Virus record (IMG/VR): IMGVR_UViG_3300006920_000023
Coordinates: 1 to 40,539 of that record
DNA: 40,539 nucleotides
Strand: one strand, 5' to 3'
Source: a virus
Positions 32,322 through 40,436 of this stretch are shown here, piece by piece; within the stretch, counting starts at the first letter, position 1; every line of letters begins with the position of its first letter. The notes beneath the pieces were generated by a model. It was not told the origin of the DNA and searched no databases. It saw only the letters and a program-made list of their open reading frames with translations. Made by a program: the position numbers and the translations under genes.

Positions 32322-33022
32322 AAATCAGCACTGCAGAACAAGGCACGGAGCAGTGGTTCTTTGATCGCGCCGGCGTGATTACCGCCAGCATGTTCGCCGG
32401 CGTTCGTCGCCGCCTTAAATCTGGCGTTGATAAAGGCGAGTACACGATCGAGGCCAGAAACTACGCCTTTAAGCTCGCCATCGAGCGCATCGGCAAAGTA
32501 AACCTTGATGAGCGCCCCTTTAGCGGCTGGCAAGCGCAGCGCGGGCGGGATCTCGAGGAGGCTTGCCGCATCCGTCATGAGGCGGACATCAACACACTTG
32601 TGGACCTAGCAGGCTTTATCACGACCGATTGCGGCCGCTTTGGTTGCTCGGCCGACTCACTTGTTGATGATGATGGTGGAGGCGAATACAAGTGCTTTCT
32701 GGCCGCCGACAAACTTCGCTCAATCATCATCGAAGATGATTGGAGTGATGTGATGGATCAAGCCCAGGGAGGCATCATGATCGCAGAGCGTGAATGGTGG
32801 GATATCTGCCTGTACTGCCCTGCCCTTGCAAAAATCGGCAAAGACTTCATTCGAAAGCGCACCTATCGCGATGACAAGTACATCGAGTCACTTCGCACCG
32901 ATCTGCTTTTGTTTGATGAGTATGTCGAGGAGTGTAGAGAGAAGATTGTCGCAACAGCAGAAAAACCTCCTTTACCAGTAGTTGAGGAGATCAACCAGGA
33001 AGAAATTGAAATTGTATTTTAA
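32318..33022 (+). CDS. YqaJ/lambda-exo family exonuclease
   Basis: 234 residues. Catalytic pattern: E80 in GRDLEEA, D113 in CSADSL, and the E123-x-K125 of GGGEYKC, the lambda exonuclease/PD-(D/E)XK fold. 5'-3' resection partner of the preceding RecT. The C-terminal tail (about 205-234) is acidic. Confidence 0.9.
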   Translation: MKISTAEQGTEQWFFDRAGVITASMFAGVRRRLKSGVDKGEYTIEARNYAFKLAIERIGKVNLDERPFSGWQAQRGRDLEEACRIRHEADINTLVDLAGFITTDCGRFGCSADSLVDDDGGGEYKCFLAADKLRSIIIEDDWSDVMDQAQGGIMIAEREWWDICLYCPALAKIGKDFIRKRTYRDDKYIESLRTDLLLFDEYVEECREKIVATAEKPPLPVVEEINQEEIEIVF

Positions 33023-33036
33023 CGAGGGGTGAAACC

Positions 33037-34017
33037 GTGAAACAGGAACTAATCGCAATAGAGAACAAGCCAGGCATTATCAGCGTGAATTTTGAGGTCT
33101 TGAAGAAGCATCTAGCCAAAGAGCTCGAGAAGTACGATGTAGTCGTTACCTCCGACACGCTCAAGGGCGCTAAGGAGCTTGCGACAGAGCTTAACGCTAC
33201 CAAGAAGGTGATTGATACCAGGCGCAAAGATGAGGTCGCAAAAGCCTCTGAGCCTATCAAGGCGTTCGACGAGAGCATGAAAGAGCTTTCTACCATGTGC
33301 GCCAATGGTCGCCAAAAACTCCTTGATCAGATCAAAGTGTTTGAGGATGAAACGCGCGCCACTGTTAGCGCGCTTTTAACCAAGTTACGCACAGAGTTGC
33401 GGGAAAAATTGGGTGTAGAGGAAGAATTCTACAAAGCTGAATTTGATGATCTGATTTTGCTGTCCAGCATTACCGGCACTGGCAATCTTACCGGTGCGGC
33501 CAAAGAGAAACTAAAGTCTCGAGTAAGCGAAGAGAAGTCACTTCAAGACCGCACACTGATGCGCCTGCTACAGCTTGAGAATCAAAGCTACAAAGCAGGG
33601 CTTTCATCTCCTTTGACTCGAGATCATGTTCGCACATTCTTGTTCGATAGCGACGAGGTTTATCAAGGCGAGTTAGACCGCATTATCGCCTCGGAGATCC
33701 AGCGCCAGGAAGAAACCGAGCAGGCCTTGCGCAAGAAGATCGACAAGGAAAACGAGCAGAAGCAGCCAGTAGTCGCGCCAGAGCCAGCGCCAGCAGAGGA
33801 GCCCGTGCAACAGGCGACACCAGCACAGGCAGAAAGCAGGCCTGTAGCAACTGGTATGCCGACCGCTACTTTCTCGATCACTTGCACATTCGAGCTAGAG
33901 GTAGATGCGCGCGCTAGCGACTCGCTCGTAGAGCAGCGCCTACGCGACAAGCTGGCTGCCGCAGGGTTCACCACCCTTTCGTCTGTTCAGGTAAAGCGTC
34001 AGAGCAAAGCAGCTTAA
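33037..34017 (+). CDS. DUF1351-type recombination-associated protein
   Basis: 326 residues. About 25-115 (VVTSDTLKGAKELATELNATKKVIDTRRKDEVAKASEPIKAFDESMKEL) matches DUF1351, usually next to recT/exo genes. A long helical region (110-240) is followed by a Pro/Ala/Glu linker (245-275) and a small C-terminal strand domain (FSITCTFELEVDA...). Role unknown, probably in recombination. Confidence 0.75.
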   Translation: MKQELIAIENKPGIISVNFEVLKKHLAKELEKYDVVVTSDTLKGAKELATELNATKKVIDTRRKDEVAKASEPIKAFDESMKELSTMCANGRQKLLDQIKVFEDETRATVSALLTKLRTELREKLGVEEEFYKAEFDDLILLSSITGTGNLTGAAKEKLKSRVSEEKSLQDRTLMRLLQLENQSYKAGLSSPLTRDHVRTFLFDSDEVYQGELDRIIASEIQRQEETEQALRKKIDKENEQKQPVVAPEPAPAEEPVQQATPAQAESRPVATGMPTATFSITCTFELEVDARASDSLVEQRLRDKLAAAGFTTLSSVQVKRQSKAA

Positions 34018-34050
34018 CCAATAGTCGCCTTCTGGCGTGGAGAAAATAGC

Positions 34051-34656
34051 ATGACACCAATTCAATTCTACGACACCGAGACATCCGGGCTCCCTCTTTT
34101 GTCAGAGCCTAGCGAGTCGGAAGAACAGCCGCACATTGTTCAGCTTGGTTCGATCTTAATTCATCCAGAAACCAAGGAGTTGATAACGTTTATGGATGTG
34201 ATCATTAAGCCAGATGGCTGGATTATTCCAAAGGAAACGGCGGCCATTCACGGCATCACGACCGAGCGCGCAATGGACGAAGGCGTTCCCGAGAAAGAGG
34301 CCTTCGAGCAATTCATTGAGATGTGGAAGCAATGTGATTACCGAGTCGGCTACAACGAAAGCTTCGACGCTCGAATGCTGCGCATCGCCTCTTTCCGTTT
34401 TGGGGATGAAGCGCTAGCAGATCGCTGGAAAGAGGCAGAAGCAAGGTGCGCTATGAAACTGGCGAAACCCATCTGCAAGATTCCAGCATCGGCAAAGGCG
34501 CGTCGTTTCGGGCAGTACAAGAACCCTACTTTGTCAGAGGCTTATGAATTCTTTACCGGTAAGCCTCTTGAAAACGCTCACTCCGCCATGGCCGATACCA
34601 AAGCCTGTATGGAAGTGTATTTCGCTGCGCTGGATGCGGAGAAAGTGGCGGCCTAA
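34051..34656 (+). CDS. DnaQ-like 3'-5' exonuclease (DEDDh)
   Basis: 201 residues. D8 and E10 in FYDTETSG, D106 in YNESFDARML, H177 and D182 in NAHSAMADTKA: the four acidic residues and His of the DEDDh family, with the ETAAIHGITTE motif at 62-73. Probably exonuclease X or RNase T type. Functions in DNA repair or degradation, grouped with RecT/Exo. Confidence 0.88.
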   Translation: MTPIQFYDTETSGLPLLSEPSESEEQPHIVQLGSILIHPETKELITFMDVIIKPDGWIIPKETAAIHGITTERAMDEGVPEKEAFEQFIEMWKQCDYRVGYNESFDARMLRIASFRFGDEALADRWKEAEARCAMKLAKPICKIPASAKARRFGQYKNPTLSEAYEFFTGKPLENAHSAMADTKACMEVYFAALDAEKVAA

Positions 34657-34744
34657 CCCCGGTGGCTTAACGGTGCGACTTGTCGGCCAGTTGCATTCGA
34701 TAGCCAGCTCCCGACCGACATCCATTTTTAGAGATTGGTGCACA

Positions 34745-35074
34745 ATGAAAAAGACATTAGCCAATTGCTGGCACGAGCACGAAGCCTTCATCTTGGAGAG
34801 TAAGGGGAATCTTACTGCTATCGAAATAGCGACCGAGATCGGGGTTACTGAGCGAAACCTGCGCTGGCACTGCGCCAAGCGCCACATAAGCCTTCGTAGT
34901 GATAGAGCCCGAGAGGGACAGCATCGACGCGCAAAAATGAAAAGAGAGGCCGCACGATTGGAAAAAGGCATTGTTGACCAGGATACGAAAACAAGCCTAA
35001 ACATCGACATCGAAAGTCTCTGGAAGATTCCGAAGCGCTGCTTCCATCAGGCTCACATGGGGAATTTCACATGA
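34745..35074 (+). CDS. Helix-turn-helix DNA-binding protein
   Basis: 109 residues from the ATG at 34745. EIATEIGVTERNLRWHCAKRHISLR (about 27-51) is a good helix-turn-helix, followed by a basic helix. The upstream 88 bases (34657-34744) hold no gene. A weak GGTG is the only ribosome binding candidate. Target unknown; may regulate this operon. Confidence 0.6.
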   Translation: MKKTLANCWHEHEAFILESKGNLTAIEIATEIGVTERNLRWHCAKRHISLRSDRAREGQHRRAKMKREAARLEKGIVDQDTKTSLNIDIESLWKIPKRCFHQAHMGNFT

Positions 35075-35289
35075 AGAAGTTCCTCACAGGCAACTTTTCC
35101 AAGCGCTTCGGCTATAGCGGATGGGCACTGAAAGTAATCGGGGCCAAGATGCCGCTGCACTGGACCACCAGCACAACAAGGGCAGAGGCGCGCCAGGTTA
35201 AAAAAGAACTCGAACTTGATCTCCCTGATCTATTTAGAAAGCTCGAAGTGGTCAAGGTCAAGATCACAGTCACAGAGGTGTCGAAGTGA
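35071..35289 (+). CDS. Small unknown basic protein
   Basis: 72 residues starting at an ATGA overlap with the HTH gene. Basic N-terminus, helical middle (ARQVKKELELDLPDLFRKL), then a beta-like end. No motif recognised. Confidence 0.6.
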   Translation: MKKFLTGNFSKRFGYSGWALKVIGAKMPLHWTTSTTRAEARQVKKELELDLPDLFRKLEVVKVKITVTEVSK

Positions 35290-36200
35290 ACGCAATTGAT
35301 CTATTTGCAGGGCTCGGGGGATGGTCCACTGGCGCAACAATGGCCGGGGTGAATGTTCTATGGGCCGCTAACCATTGGCAAGAAGCAGTCGATTGGCATG
35401 CAGCGAACCACCCAGGCACCGCTCATGTCTGCCAAGACCTTCACCAAGCGCGATGGGAAGAAGTGCCAGCACACGACATCATGTTGGCCTCGCCTTGCTG
35501 TCAGGGTCATTCAAAAGCCCGTGGTAAGGCATCAGGCAACCCACAGCACGACGCTTCGCGATCAACAGCGTGGGCAGTGGTCTCAGCTACAGAGTTCCAT
35601 AGGCCGCCTGTCGTGGTCGTTGAGAACGTCATCGAGTTCTTAGGCTGGGCTTTGTACCAAGCCTGGTCAGCGGCAATGAATGCGCTTGGTTACCAGCTAT
35701 CGCCCCACGTTGTCGACTGCGCGGATCTCGGAGTACCACAGAACAGAATTCGAGTGTTCATTGTGTGCACTCTTAGCAGCGCGCCATTAATGCTAGACCT
35801 TCCACAACTGCAGCATCAGTCAGCAGCCAGCTTCATCGACACAAGTGCTGGCAAGTGGAGTGCAGTCGATAGGCCGGGAAGAGCAAAGGCAACGCTCGAG
35901 CGAGTGCGATCTGGCCGCGAAGTCCATGGCGATACCTTCCTGATTAGCTACTACGGGAACACCAAGATCGGTCGCTCTTTGCTTCGACCTATTGGAACCA
36001 TTACCACGAAGGATCGCTGGGCAATCATCAAGGGAGATCAGATGCGCATGCTGTCAGCTAATGAGTGTCTGTCAGCAATGTCGTTTCCAGTGGCCACCAA
36101 GCGACCAGCAAGCCACAGGCTCACAGTTCACATGGCCGGTAATGCTGTGCCACCAGTGGCAGCAATGGAAGTCATTCAAGCAATTCAGAGGGCTGCGTGA
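35286..36200 (+). CDS. DNA (cytosine-5) methyltransferase, orphan
   Basis: 304 residues from GTG (GTGA overlap). C5-MTase motifs: I DLFAGLGG (5-12), IV SPC with catalytic C71, VI ENV (113-115), VIII QNRIR (152-156), X GNAVPP near 282. No restriction enzyme is encoded nearby, so it is likely an orphan that protects phage DNA or regulates. The recognition sequence is unknown. Target-recognition region between about 160 and 240. Confidence 0.92.
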   Translation: MNAIDLFAGLGGWSTGATMAGVNVLWAANHWQEAVDWHAANHPGTAHVCQDLHQARWEEVPAHDIMLASPCCQGHSKARGKASGNPQHDASRSTAWAVVSATEFHRPPVVVVENVIEFLGWALYQAWSAAMNALGYQLSPHVVDCADLGVPQNRIRVFIVCTLSSAPLMLDLPQLQHQSAASFIDTSAGKWSAVDRPGRAKATLERVRSGREVHGDTFLISYYGNTKIGRSLLRPIGTITTKDRWAIIKGDQMRMLSANECLSAMSFPVATKRPASHRLTVHMAGNAVPPVAAMEVIQAIQRAA

Positions 36201-36460
36201 TGATCCCATTCAATCCAGAAGAGTATTGGAAAGACAAGCTTCATAAAGTATGGGTGGTGTTTGTCACCGCGACGTTCCGCGAGCAAGGAAAGAAGAGAAC
36301 AAAGTCTCACGTAATGTACATCAGAGCAAAAACTCACGTAGGTGCGAGGCGATGCGCGCGAGAGCACTGCTTTCTAAAAGGAAGGCTTAGCACGACGGCA
36401 AGGCTGGCCACTCCAACAGACCTATGGTGCACACCATGTCCATCGAACCAGTCGAAGTAG
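36200..36460 (+). CDS. Small unknown protein
   Basis: 86 residues from the ATG at 36200, overlapping the methyltransferase stop. Basic, with Cys and His residues (RAKTH...CAREHC) and a Pro/Cys-containing end (TDLWCTPC). No family recognised. Confidence 0.55.
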   Translation: MIPFNPEEYWKDKLHKVWVVFVTATFREQGKKRTKSHVMYIRAKTHVGARRCAREHCFLKGRLSTTARLATPTDLWCTPCPSNQSK

Positions 36461-36765
36461 TTCGCGATCCCAGGGTACTCGGATGGTGGGAGCACCCCGC
36501 TCTAGCGAAGTCGGTTCGTGACACTCGCAAGGCACCGCATGAACCAGAGAACGCGACATTCTTGAAAATGAACCACGGCATCGAAGTAATAGCGCTGCCA
36601 ATAGATTGCGATCCAGACAACAAGAACTTCCTCGAGGTGACGTTGCCAGAGGCGCCAGGCAAAGAGTGGTTCTGCATCCTGATATGGGCATCAGATCGAC
36701 TAGGCCCGACAGTGTGGTTCGCCAAGCAATCGAAAGTTGAAACAGATTTGTTTTCAGAAATTTAG
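36424..36765 (+). CDS. Unknown protein
   Basis: 113 residues; the ATG at 36436 is an alternative start (overlap with the previous gene 25 or 37 bases). Contains GWWEHPALAKSVRDTR and a Trp-rich end (WFCILIWASDRLGPTVWF). No family recognised. Confidence 0.55.
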   Translation: MVHTMSIEPVEVVRDPRVLGWWEHPALAKSVRDTRKAPHEPENATFLKMNHGIEVIALPIDCDPDNKNFLEVTLPEAPGKEWFCILIWASDRLGPTVWFAKQSKVETDLFSEI

Positions 36766-36771
36766 ATATCG

Positions 36772-36791
36772 CCGGTATTTTCATTTACCGG
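36772..36791. repeat. Short hairpin in 80-bp gap
   Basis: Perfect CCGGTA/TACCGG inverted repeat with an 8-base loop, without a T run on either strand. Possibly an operator or a message-stability element between two groups of small genes. Confidence 0.4.
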
Positions 36792-36845
36792 AAATAGGAC
36801 AACCGCTCAAGGACGAGCATCAATAATTTATGAGGGGTGATGGGG

Positions 36846-37049
36846 ATGGAAAATGGAGCGCTAATTGGAATTGACCCGAAGACGCGCGTTTGCGTTTCTG
36901 TCGGGCCGAATACGCTAGAGATTTCGGAGGACATGAGAGCGGACGGGCTAATTTGCGTGCCTTGCTCAAAAGATACAGCTAAAGGGCTTTGGGGAACCGT
37001 GATTGCGGACATTTACTGGCTAGGACTTGCCAGCGCGGAGGTGGAGTGA
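36846..37049 (+). CDS. Small unknown protein
   Basis: 67 residues from the ATG at 36846 with GAGGGG at a suitable distance (ATG 36840 is an alternative). Strand-rich N-terminus (LIGIDPKTRVCVSVG). Followed by a TGATG junction. No motif recognised. Confidence 0.6.
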   Translation: MENGALIGIDPKTRVCVSVGPNTLEISEDMRADGLICVPCSKDTAKGLWGTVIADIYWLGLASAEVE

Positions 37050-37237
37050 TGGTTAAGAGATACATGCCGGATGATCTTGGCCCTGAAAACAAAATGCTCA
37101 CAGCAACGATAGTCGGAATCATGATTCAAATGCTAATCGACCAAGGGCTTACGGATACCGCGATTGCGAATATGTTTAGCCGTAGAAAGGTGCGCGAAAT
37201 AATTAAAGTTGTGAAAGCAAAAGGAGCCTCCCAATGA
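37049..37237 (+). CDS. Small unknown protein
   Basis: 62 residues from the ATG at 37049 (GGAGG upstream). Helical with a hydrophobic segment (LTATIVGIMIQMLIDQGL) and a basic end (RRKVREIIKVVKAKG) that could be a helix-turn-helix. Function unknown. Confidence 0.6.
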   Translation: MVKRYMPDDLGPENKMLTATIVGIMIQMLIDQGLTDTAIANMFSRRKVREIIKVVKAKGASQ

Positions 37238-37635
37238 GCGATAAGGCGATAGAACTATTACCGTGTCCGTTTTGTGGCGGTGCTGCGAAAATGTGCGAAG
37301 GCATGGGAGATCACTGGGTTAGGTGTCTTGGCTGTAGAGCGTCAGCAACCATGACAATCAGCAAAGCTCAGGCAGCTACTGAATGGAACACCCGGCAAGC
37401 CGCCAAGGAGCAGTATGCGCCTAAGTGGGTTAGTGTTGAGGATGGATTGCCTACAGAAGCCGAAGAGTTCTTGGTATTGCCTGTTCCTAATCGCGATATG
37501 AATATACTCACAGCCGAGTTCCAACCTTGGGATAAAAAGTGGAAGCAGGATTTTTATAATGGATACGATTATGAAGAGTTTGAGCCAGCCGTAACCCACT
37601 GGATGCCAATACCGCAATTAGGGGATAAGCAATGA
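37234..37635 (+). CDS. Lar-type restriction alleviation domain fused to DUF551
   Basis: 133 residues. The N-terminus is LLPCPFCGGAAKMC...WVRCLGCRASA...A.TEWNTR, the Lar family zinc ribbon (CxxC x2). The C-terminus is KWVSVEDGLPTEAEEFLVL...VTHWMPIPQL, the DUF551 module. Both are common in small phage proteins. Lar-type proteins are known to relieve type I restriction; the fused DUF551 role is unknown. Located near the methyltransferase, fitting an anti-restriction set. Confidence 0.8.
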   Translation: MSDKAIELLPCPFCGGAAKMCEGMGDHWVRCLGCRASATMTISKAQAATEWNTRQAAKEQYAPKWVSVEDGLPTEAEEFLVLPVPNRDMNILTAEFQPWDKKWKQDFYNGYDYEEFEPAVTHWMPIPQLGDKQ

Positions 37636-38297
37636 GCAATATAACAATGGAATTCGCAAGGCGAGATGATTGTTTGGACAGGATGGTTCCATCTGATTTG
37701 CGCCTGCTAATTGGTGAGCGTGACAGGCTGCGCGAGGAGTTAGCCGCCCTGTCTCAGCAGGAGGCTGTGACTCTAGACAATGCACCTATCGGCACTAAAG
37801 CCCCATCACATACAGGTGGCTATTGGATAAGAGTTGAGCGCGGCTGGAAATGGAATACTGGAGCCACCTTTGGGCGTCCCGGTGGCGACTGGACAGGAGA
37901 GTTAATTCCTCCTTCCCACCCACAACCGCAGAAGGTTGAATCAAAGGTGCCGCAAAGCGTTGAGGAGTTTAAGGCGCTGATAGGCGAGTATTTCGAACTA
38001 GGCGTGGCAGAAGGTGCAGAAGGTCGCAACCACGACACCAAAGATCACGCGGCGCAACGGAAGCTAGACGAAATTAACTCGGCATTGGCTGGCAAGGAGC
38101 TTGTGCCCGATTGGCTTAAAGAATTTATGCGAGACAAAGAAGCAATAGAGTGCATCCTCGAGTGGGCGCAGAACGAGGAGCAGATAGTAAATGTAGGCAA
38201 TGTTTCTGGGGAGCGTGATGAATTGTTGGAATCGTCAGCAGGGTGGGTGACGCGCCTATTGAAAGCCATGCTATCAGCCCCACAGGAGGGTGTATGA
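37632..38297 (+). CDS. Unknown phage early protein
   Basis: 221 residues. DLRLLIGERDRLREELAALSQQEA (near 23-45) is a coiled coil, typical of Ea22-like early proteins. The middle has a WIRVERGWKWNTGATFGRPGGDWTGE-type strand region. The C-terminal half is acidic and helical. ATGA overlap with the upstream gene. Confidence 0.6.
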   Translation: MSNITMEFARRDDCLDRMVPSDLRLLIGERDRLREELAALSQQEAVTLDNAPIGTKAPSHTGGYWIRVERGWKWNTGATFGRPGGDWTGELIPPSHPQPQKVESKVPQSVEEFKALIGEYFELGVAEGAEGRNHDTKDHAAQRKLDEINSALAGKELVPDWLKEFMRDKEAIECILEWAQNEEQIVNVGNVSGERDELLESSAGWVTRLLKAMLSAPQEGV

Positions 38298-38530
38298 GCA
38301 ATCAGACTTGCCATTACTGTAAAAAGCCGTGTATTCGATTTGAGCAAACGCTTTCAAGATGGTTCGCCAAGAATGGCGCTGATCTGGTAGCGCACTACGA
38401 CTGTGATCTTGCTGTACAAGGAGTTAAAGGTTGCCCGCAATGCAAAAGCGAAACAGGGGTAAAGATACCGCGAGACGATAGCCCGTACTGCGAAGATTGC
38501 GGATGGCCAGATGAAGATTTTGGAGAGTAG
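38294..38530 (+). CDS. Zinc-ribbon protein
   Basis: 78 residues from the ATG at 38294 (ATGA overlap). Cysteine pairs CHYCKKPC (near 6-13), GCPQCKSE (near 47) and YCEDCGW (near 65) suggest two zinc sites. Function unknown. Confidence 0.6.
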   Translation: MSNQTCHYCKKPCIRFEQTLSRWFAKNGADLVAHYDCDLAVQGVKGCPQCKSETGVKIPRDDSPYCEDCGWPDEDFGE

Positions 38531-38537
38531 CCACACA

Positions 38538-38609
38538 ATGACTAACGAACTGAAGCCTGTGGCGTGGCGCAAGACAACCTCACAATCAATAGCAGCCAGG
38601 GGGGAGTGA
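38538..38609 (+). CDS. Mini-ORF of 23 residues, possible gene remnant or leader
   Basis: MTNELKPVAWRKTTSQSI... resembles the start of a common family of small phage proteins (ELKPVAWR), then ends after 23 codons with TGATG into the next gene. May be a translated leader or a shortened gene that lost its body. Confidence 0.3.
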   Translation: MTNELKPVAWRKTTSQSIAARGE

Positions 38610-38812
38610 TGATGGACAGGAGCTACGAAGAACTTTACGGGCGCGATGATGACGCGGAATCAGAAGATTTATGGAACACCCGCGCCATCCCACCCACCCA
38701 CAGGGTAGTGAGTGCAGATGATTTGAACACCGCAGCGGGAGCTTGCGAGGATATCGGATGGGACGAGATCGCAGACAAGCTACGCGCCATCATCGACAAC
38801 AAGGGGGAGTGA
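38609..38812 (+). CDS. Small acidic unknown protein
   Basis: 67 residues from the ATG at 38609 (ATG 38612 also possible) with GGGGGAG upstream. Acidic (ELYGRDDDAESEDLW), then RAIPPTHRVVSADDLNTAAGA. No function known. Confidence 0.55.
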   Translation: MMDRSYEELYGRDDDAESEDLWNTRAIPPTHRVVSADDLNTAAGACEDIGWDEIADKLRAIIDNKGE

Positions 38813-39097
38813 ATGAACAGGAAAAAGTATCTCTTTTGGTTGAAAGCCAAGAGGTTTGTCGAAAATAAAATGAGAGCAGCTTGGTTTGAACATGGAAACT
38901 GTGATTCGTGCTGCACCAATTGTAAGTATTGGGAGAGCCACGGCAACGTGATTACAACCGAGGCGACAGTACCAGAGGACGGGAGCGAGACTAGACGCTG
39001 CAAGAATTGCGGCCACTCATGGAAGGCAATTTTTACACCGGCAGGATTCATCCCGATTGAAGAATTTGTGCCACCGTTAGCCAAGGAGCCACAATGA
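38813..39097 (+). CDS. Small zinc-ribbon protein
   Basis: 94 residues with CDSCCTNCKYW (near 30-40) and RCKNCGHSW (near 62-70), a C4-type zinc ribbon. GGGGGAG ribosome binding site. Function unknown. Confidence 0.6.
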   Translation: MNRKKYLFWLKAKRFVENKMRAAWFEHGNCDSCCTNCKYWESHGNVITTEATVPEDGSETRRCKNCGHSWKAIFTPAGFIPIEEFVPPLAKEPQ

Positions 39098-39129
39098 AAA
39101 GCACATACTTTGGATTGATCGGAAAATAA
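39094..39129 (+). CDS. Possible 11-codon leader peptide
   Basis: ATG overlaps the previous stop (ATGA) and runs 11 codons to a TAA just before the DUF4224 gene. Could couple translation of the excision/integration pair; very small, so weak. Confidence 0.2.
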   Translation: MKSTYFGLIGK

Positions 39130-39130
39130 A

Positions 39131-39427
39131 ATGCTCACCGAAGATCGTCAACTGACGCAATTAGAGATTCAGAGCATGACAGGCATAGAGCCTGGGCATC
39201 CCAATGCGCAAGCGAACCAGCTCAAGCGCCAGGGCATAAAGTGCTACATCAACGCTAAGCGCGAAGTGGTAGTTTGGCAGTCATGGATTCAGATGGCCGG
39301 CATGAAAGAGCTGGTGATTCACTTCCCTGCTCCTGATTCCAAAGCTCAAAATGATGAGTTAGTCTTAGATTTCGACAAATTGGATGGCTTAGACAGTGGT
39401 CGGCACAAGAAAAAGAAAACAGGATAA
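39131..39427 (+). CDS. DUF4224 protein, excisionase/directionality-factor candidate
   Basis: 98 residues. LTQLEIQSMTGIEPGHPNAQANQLKRQGI (near 8-36) and a basic end (GRHKKKKTG). DUF4224 proteins are usually next to tyrosine integrases. It overlaps int by 32 bases. By position it is the candidate recombination directionality factor, but this has not been shown. Confidence 0.6.
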   Translation: MLTEDRQLTQLEIQSMTGIEPGHPNAQANQLKRQGIKCYINAKREVVVWQSWIQMAGMKELVIHFPAPDSKAQNDELVLDFDKLDGLDSGRHKKKKTG

Positions 39428-40436
39428 TTGGCTGCCTAGCCGTGTATACCCCGGCAAATCATCCTATGAATGGCACCCTAAAGGCGGTGGCAGCGTGAAT
39501 CTGTGCCCCTTAGCCTCGCCACGCTCCGATGTCTGGAAAGCCTATGAAAAGGCCAAGCAGGAGCGCGATGGCAAGCCAAGGCATACTGTGGGCGATCTGG
39601 CTGCAGACTATTTCAAATCACGCCGATACCTGCACTTGAGACCAAGAACCCAAGACGATTACCGTGATTGCTGGAACGTCCTCAAGCGCGTATTTGAAGG
39701 GGTTGACGCCCACAAGGTGCTGCAAAAGCACGTCCGCGCCTACATGGACAAGAGGGGCGAGACAGCGCCGGTAAGGGCAAACCGAGAGCGCGTTGTGCTG
39801 AAAAACATCTACGCACACGCCTTTGAATACAGCATAGTGAAGCTAAATCCCTGCGATGGAGTGCGCAATTTCACAGAAACCGGGCGCGACTACTACATCG
39901 AGGACAAGGAATACGCTCAGTTTTACGGCGAGTCTAGTGAGATAATCCGGCTATTCATGGAGCTTTCCTACCTCAACGGCAGCCGCGGCCAAGATGTGCG
40001 CCTGATCAGAATGCCGGATCTGAGCGACATTGGGATCTACATCCAGCAGCAGAAAACTGGCAAGAAGCAGATCAAGGAATGGTCGGAGCGATTGAATCAG
40101 GTTGTCGATCGAGCAAAGACCAGGCGCGCCGCGATACTGGCCAAGATCAAGGTGGAGAGCCCATACTTGCTGCCAACGCGCACCGGGAACCCGTATTCAG
40201 CCGAAGGGCTAAAAACGATATGGGCTAAAAACAGGAAGATTGTCGAGGGGAAACTTGGCCGCAGAATCGAGTTTACTTACCACGATATTAAAGCCAAAGG
40301 CATATCAGATTATGAAGGCGATAAGCAGACTTTTTCAGGCCATGCCAACCGAAGACAGATGGAGAAGTACAACCGAAAAGCAGAGGTCGTTTCTAGTCTT
40401 CAAGTGCCGATAATGGCACCTCATGTTAGGAAATGA
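39396..40436 (+). CDS. int: Tyrosine-family integrase
   Basis: 346 residues from GTG. The N-terminal arm-binding part (1-60) has the LPSRVYPGKSSYEWHPKGGGSV start typical of these integrases. The core-binding domain is about 62-160. Catalytic residues: R197 (NGSRGQDV), K220 (QQKTGK), H296 (YHDIKAK), H316 (SGHAN) and Tyr325 (MEKYNRK). The second catalytic Arg is Lys299 here, a conservative change apparently shared by some relatives. The stop codon lies in an arm-type site. Integrates into a tRNA-His gene. Confidence 0.92.
   Translation: MVGTRKRKQDNWLPSRVYPGKSSYEWHPKGGGSVNLCPLASPRSDVWKAYEKAKQERDGKPRHTVGDLAADYFKSRRYLHLRPRTQDDYRDCWNVLKRVFEGVDAHKVLQKHVRAYMDKRGETAPVRANRERVVLKNIYAHAFEYSIVKLNPCDGVRNFTETGRDYYIEDKEYAQFYGESSEIIRLFMELSYLNGSRGQDVRLIRMPDLSDIGIYIQQQKTGKKQIKEWSERLNQVVDRAKTRRAAILAKIKVESPYLLPTRTGNPYSAEGLKTIWAKNRKIVEGKLGRRIEFTYHDIKAKGISDYEGDKQTFSGHANRRQMEKYNRKAEVVSSLQVPIMAPHVRK

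Noticed and set aside
34657-34744. Possible tRNA or structured RNA in an 88-base gap
   Set aside because: A TTCGA and a weak GTCGG/CCGAC pairing are present but no consistent cloverleaf.
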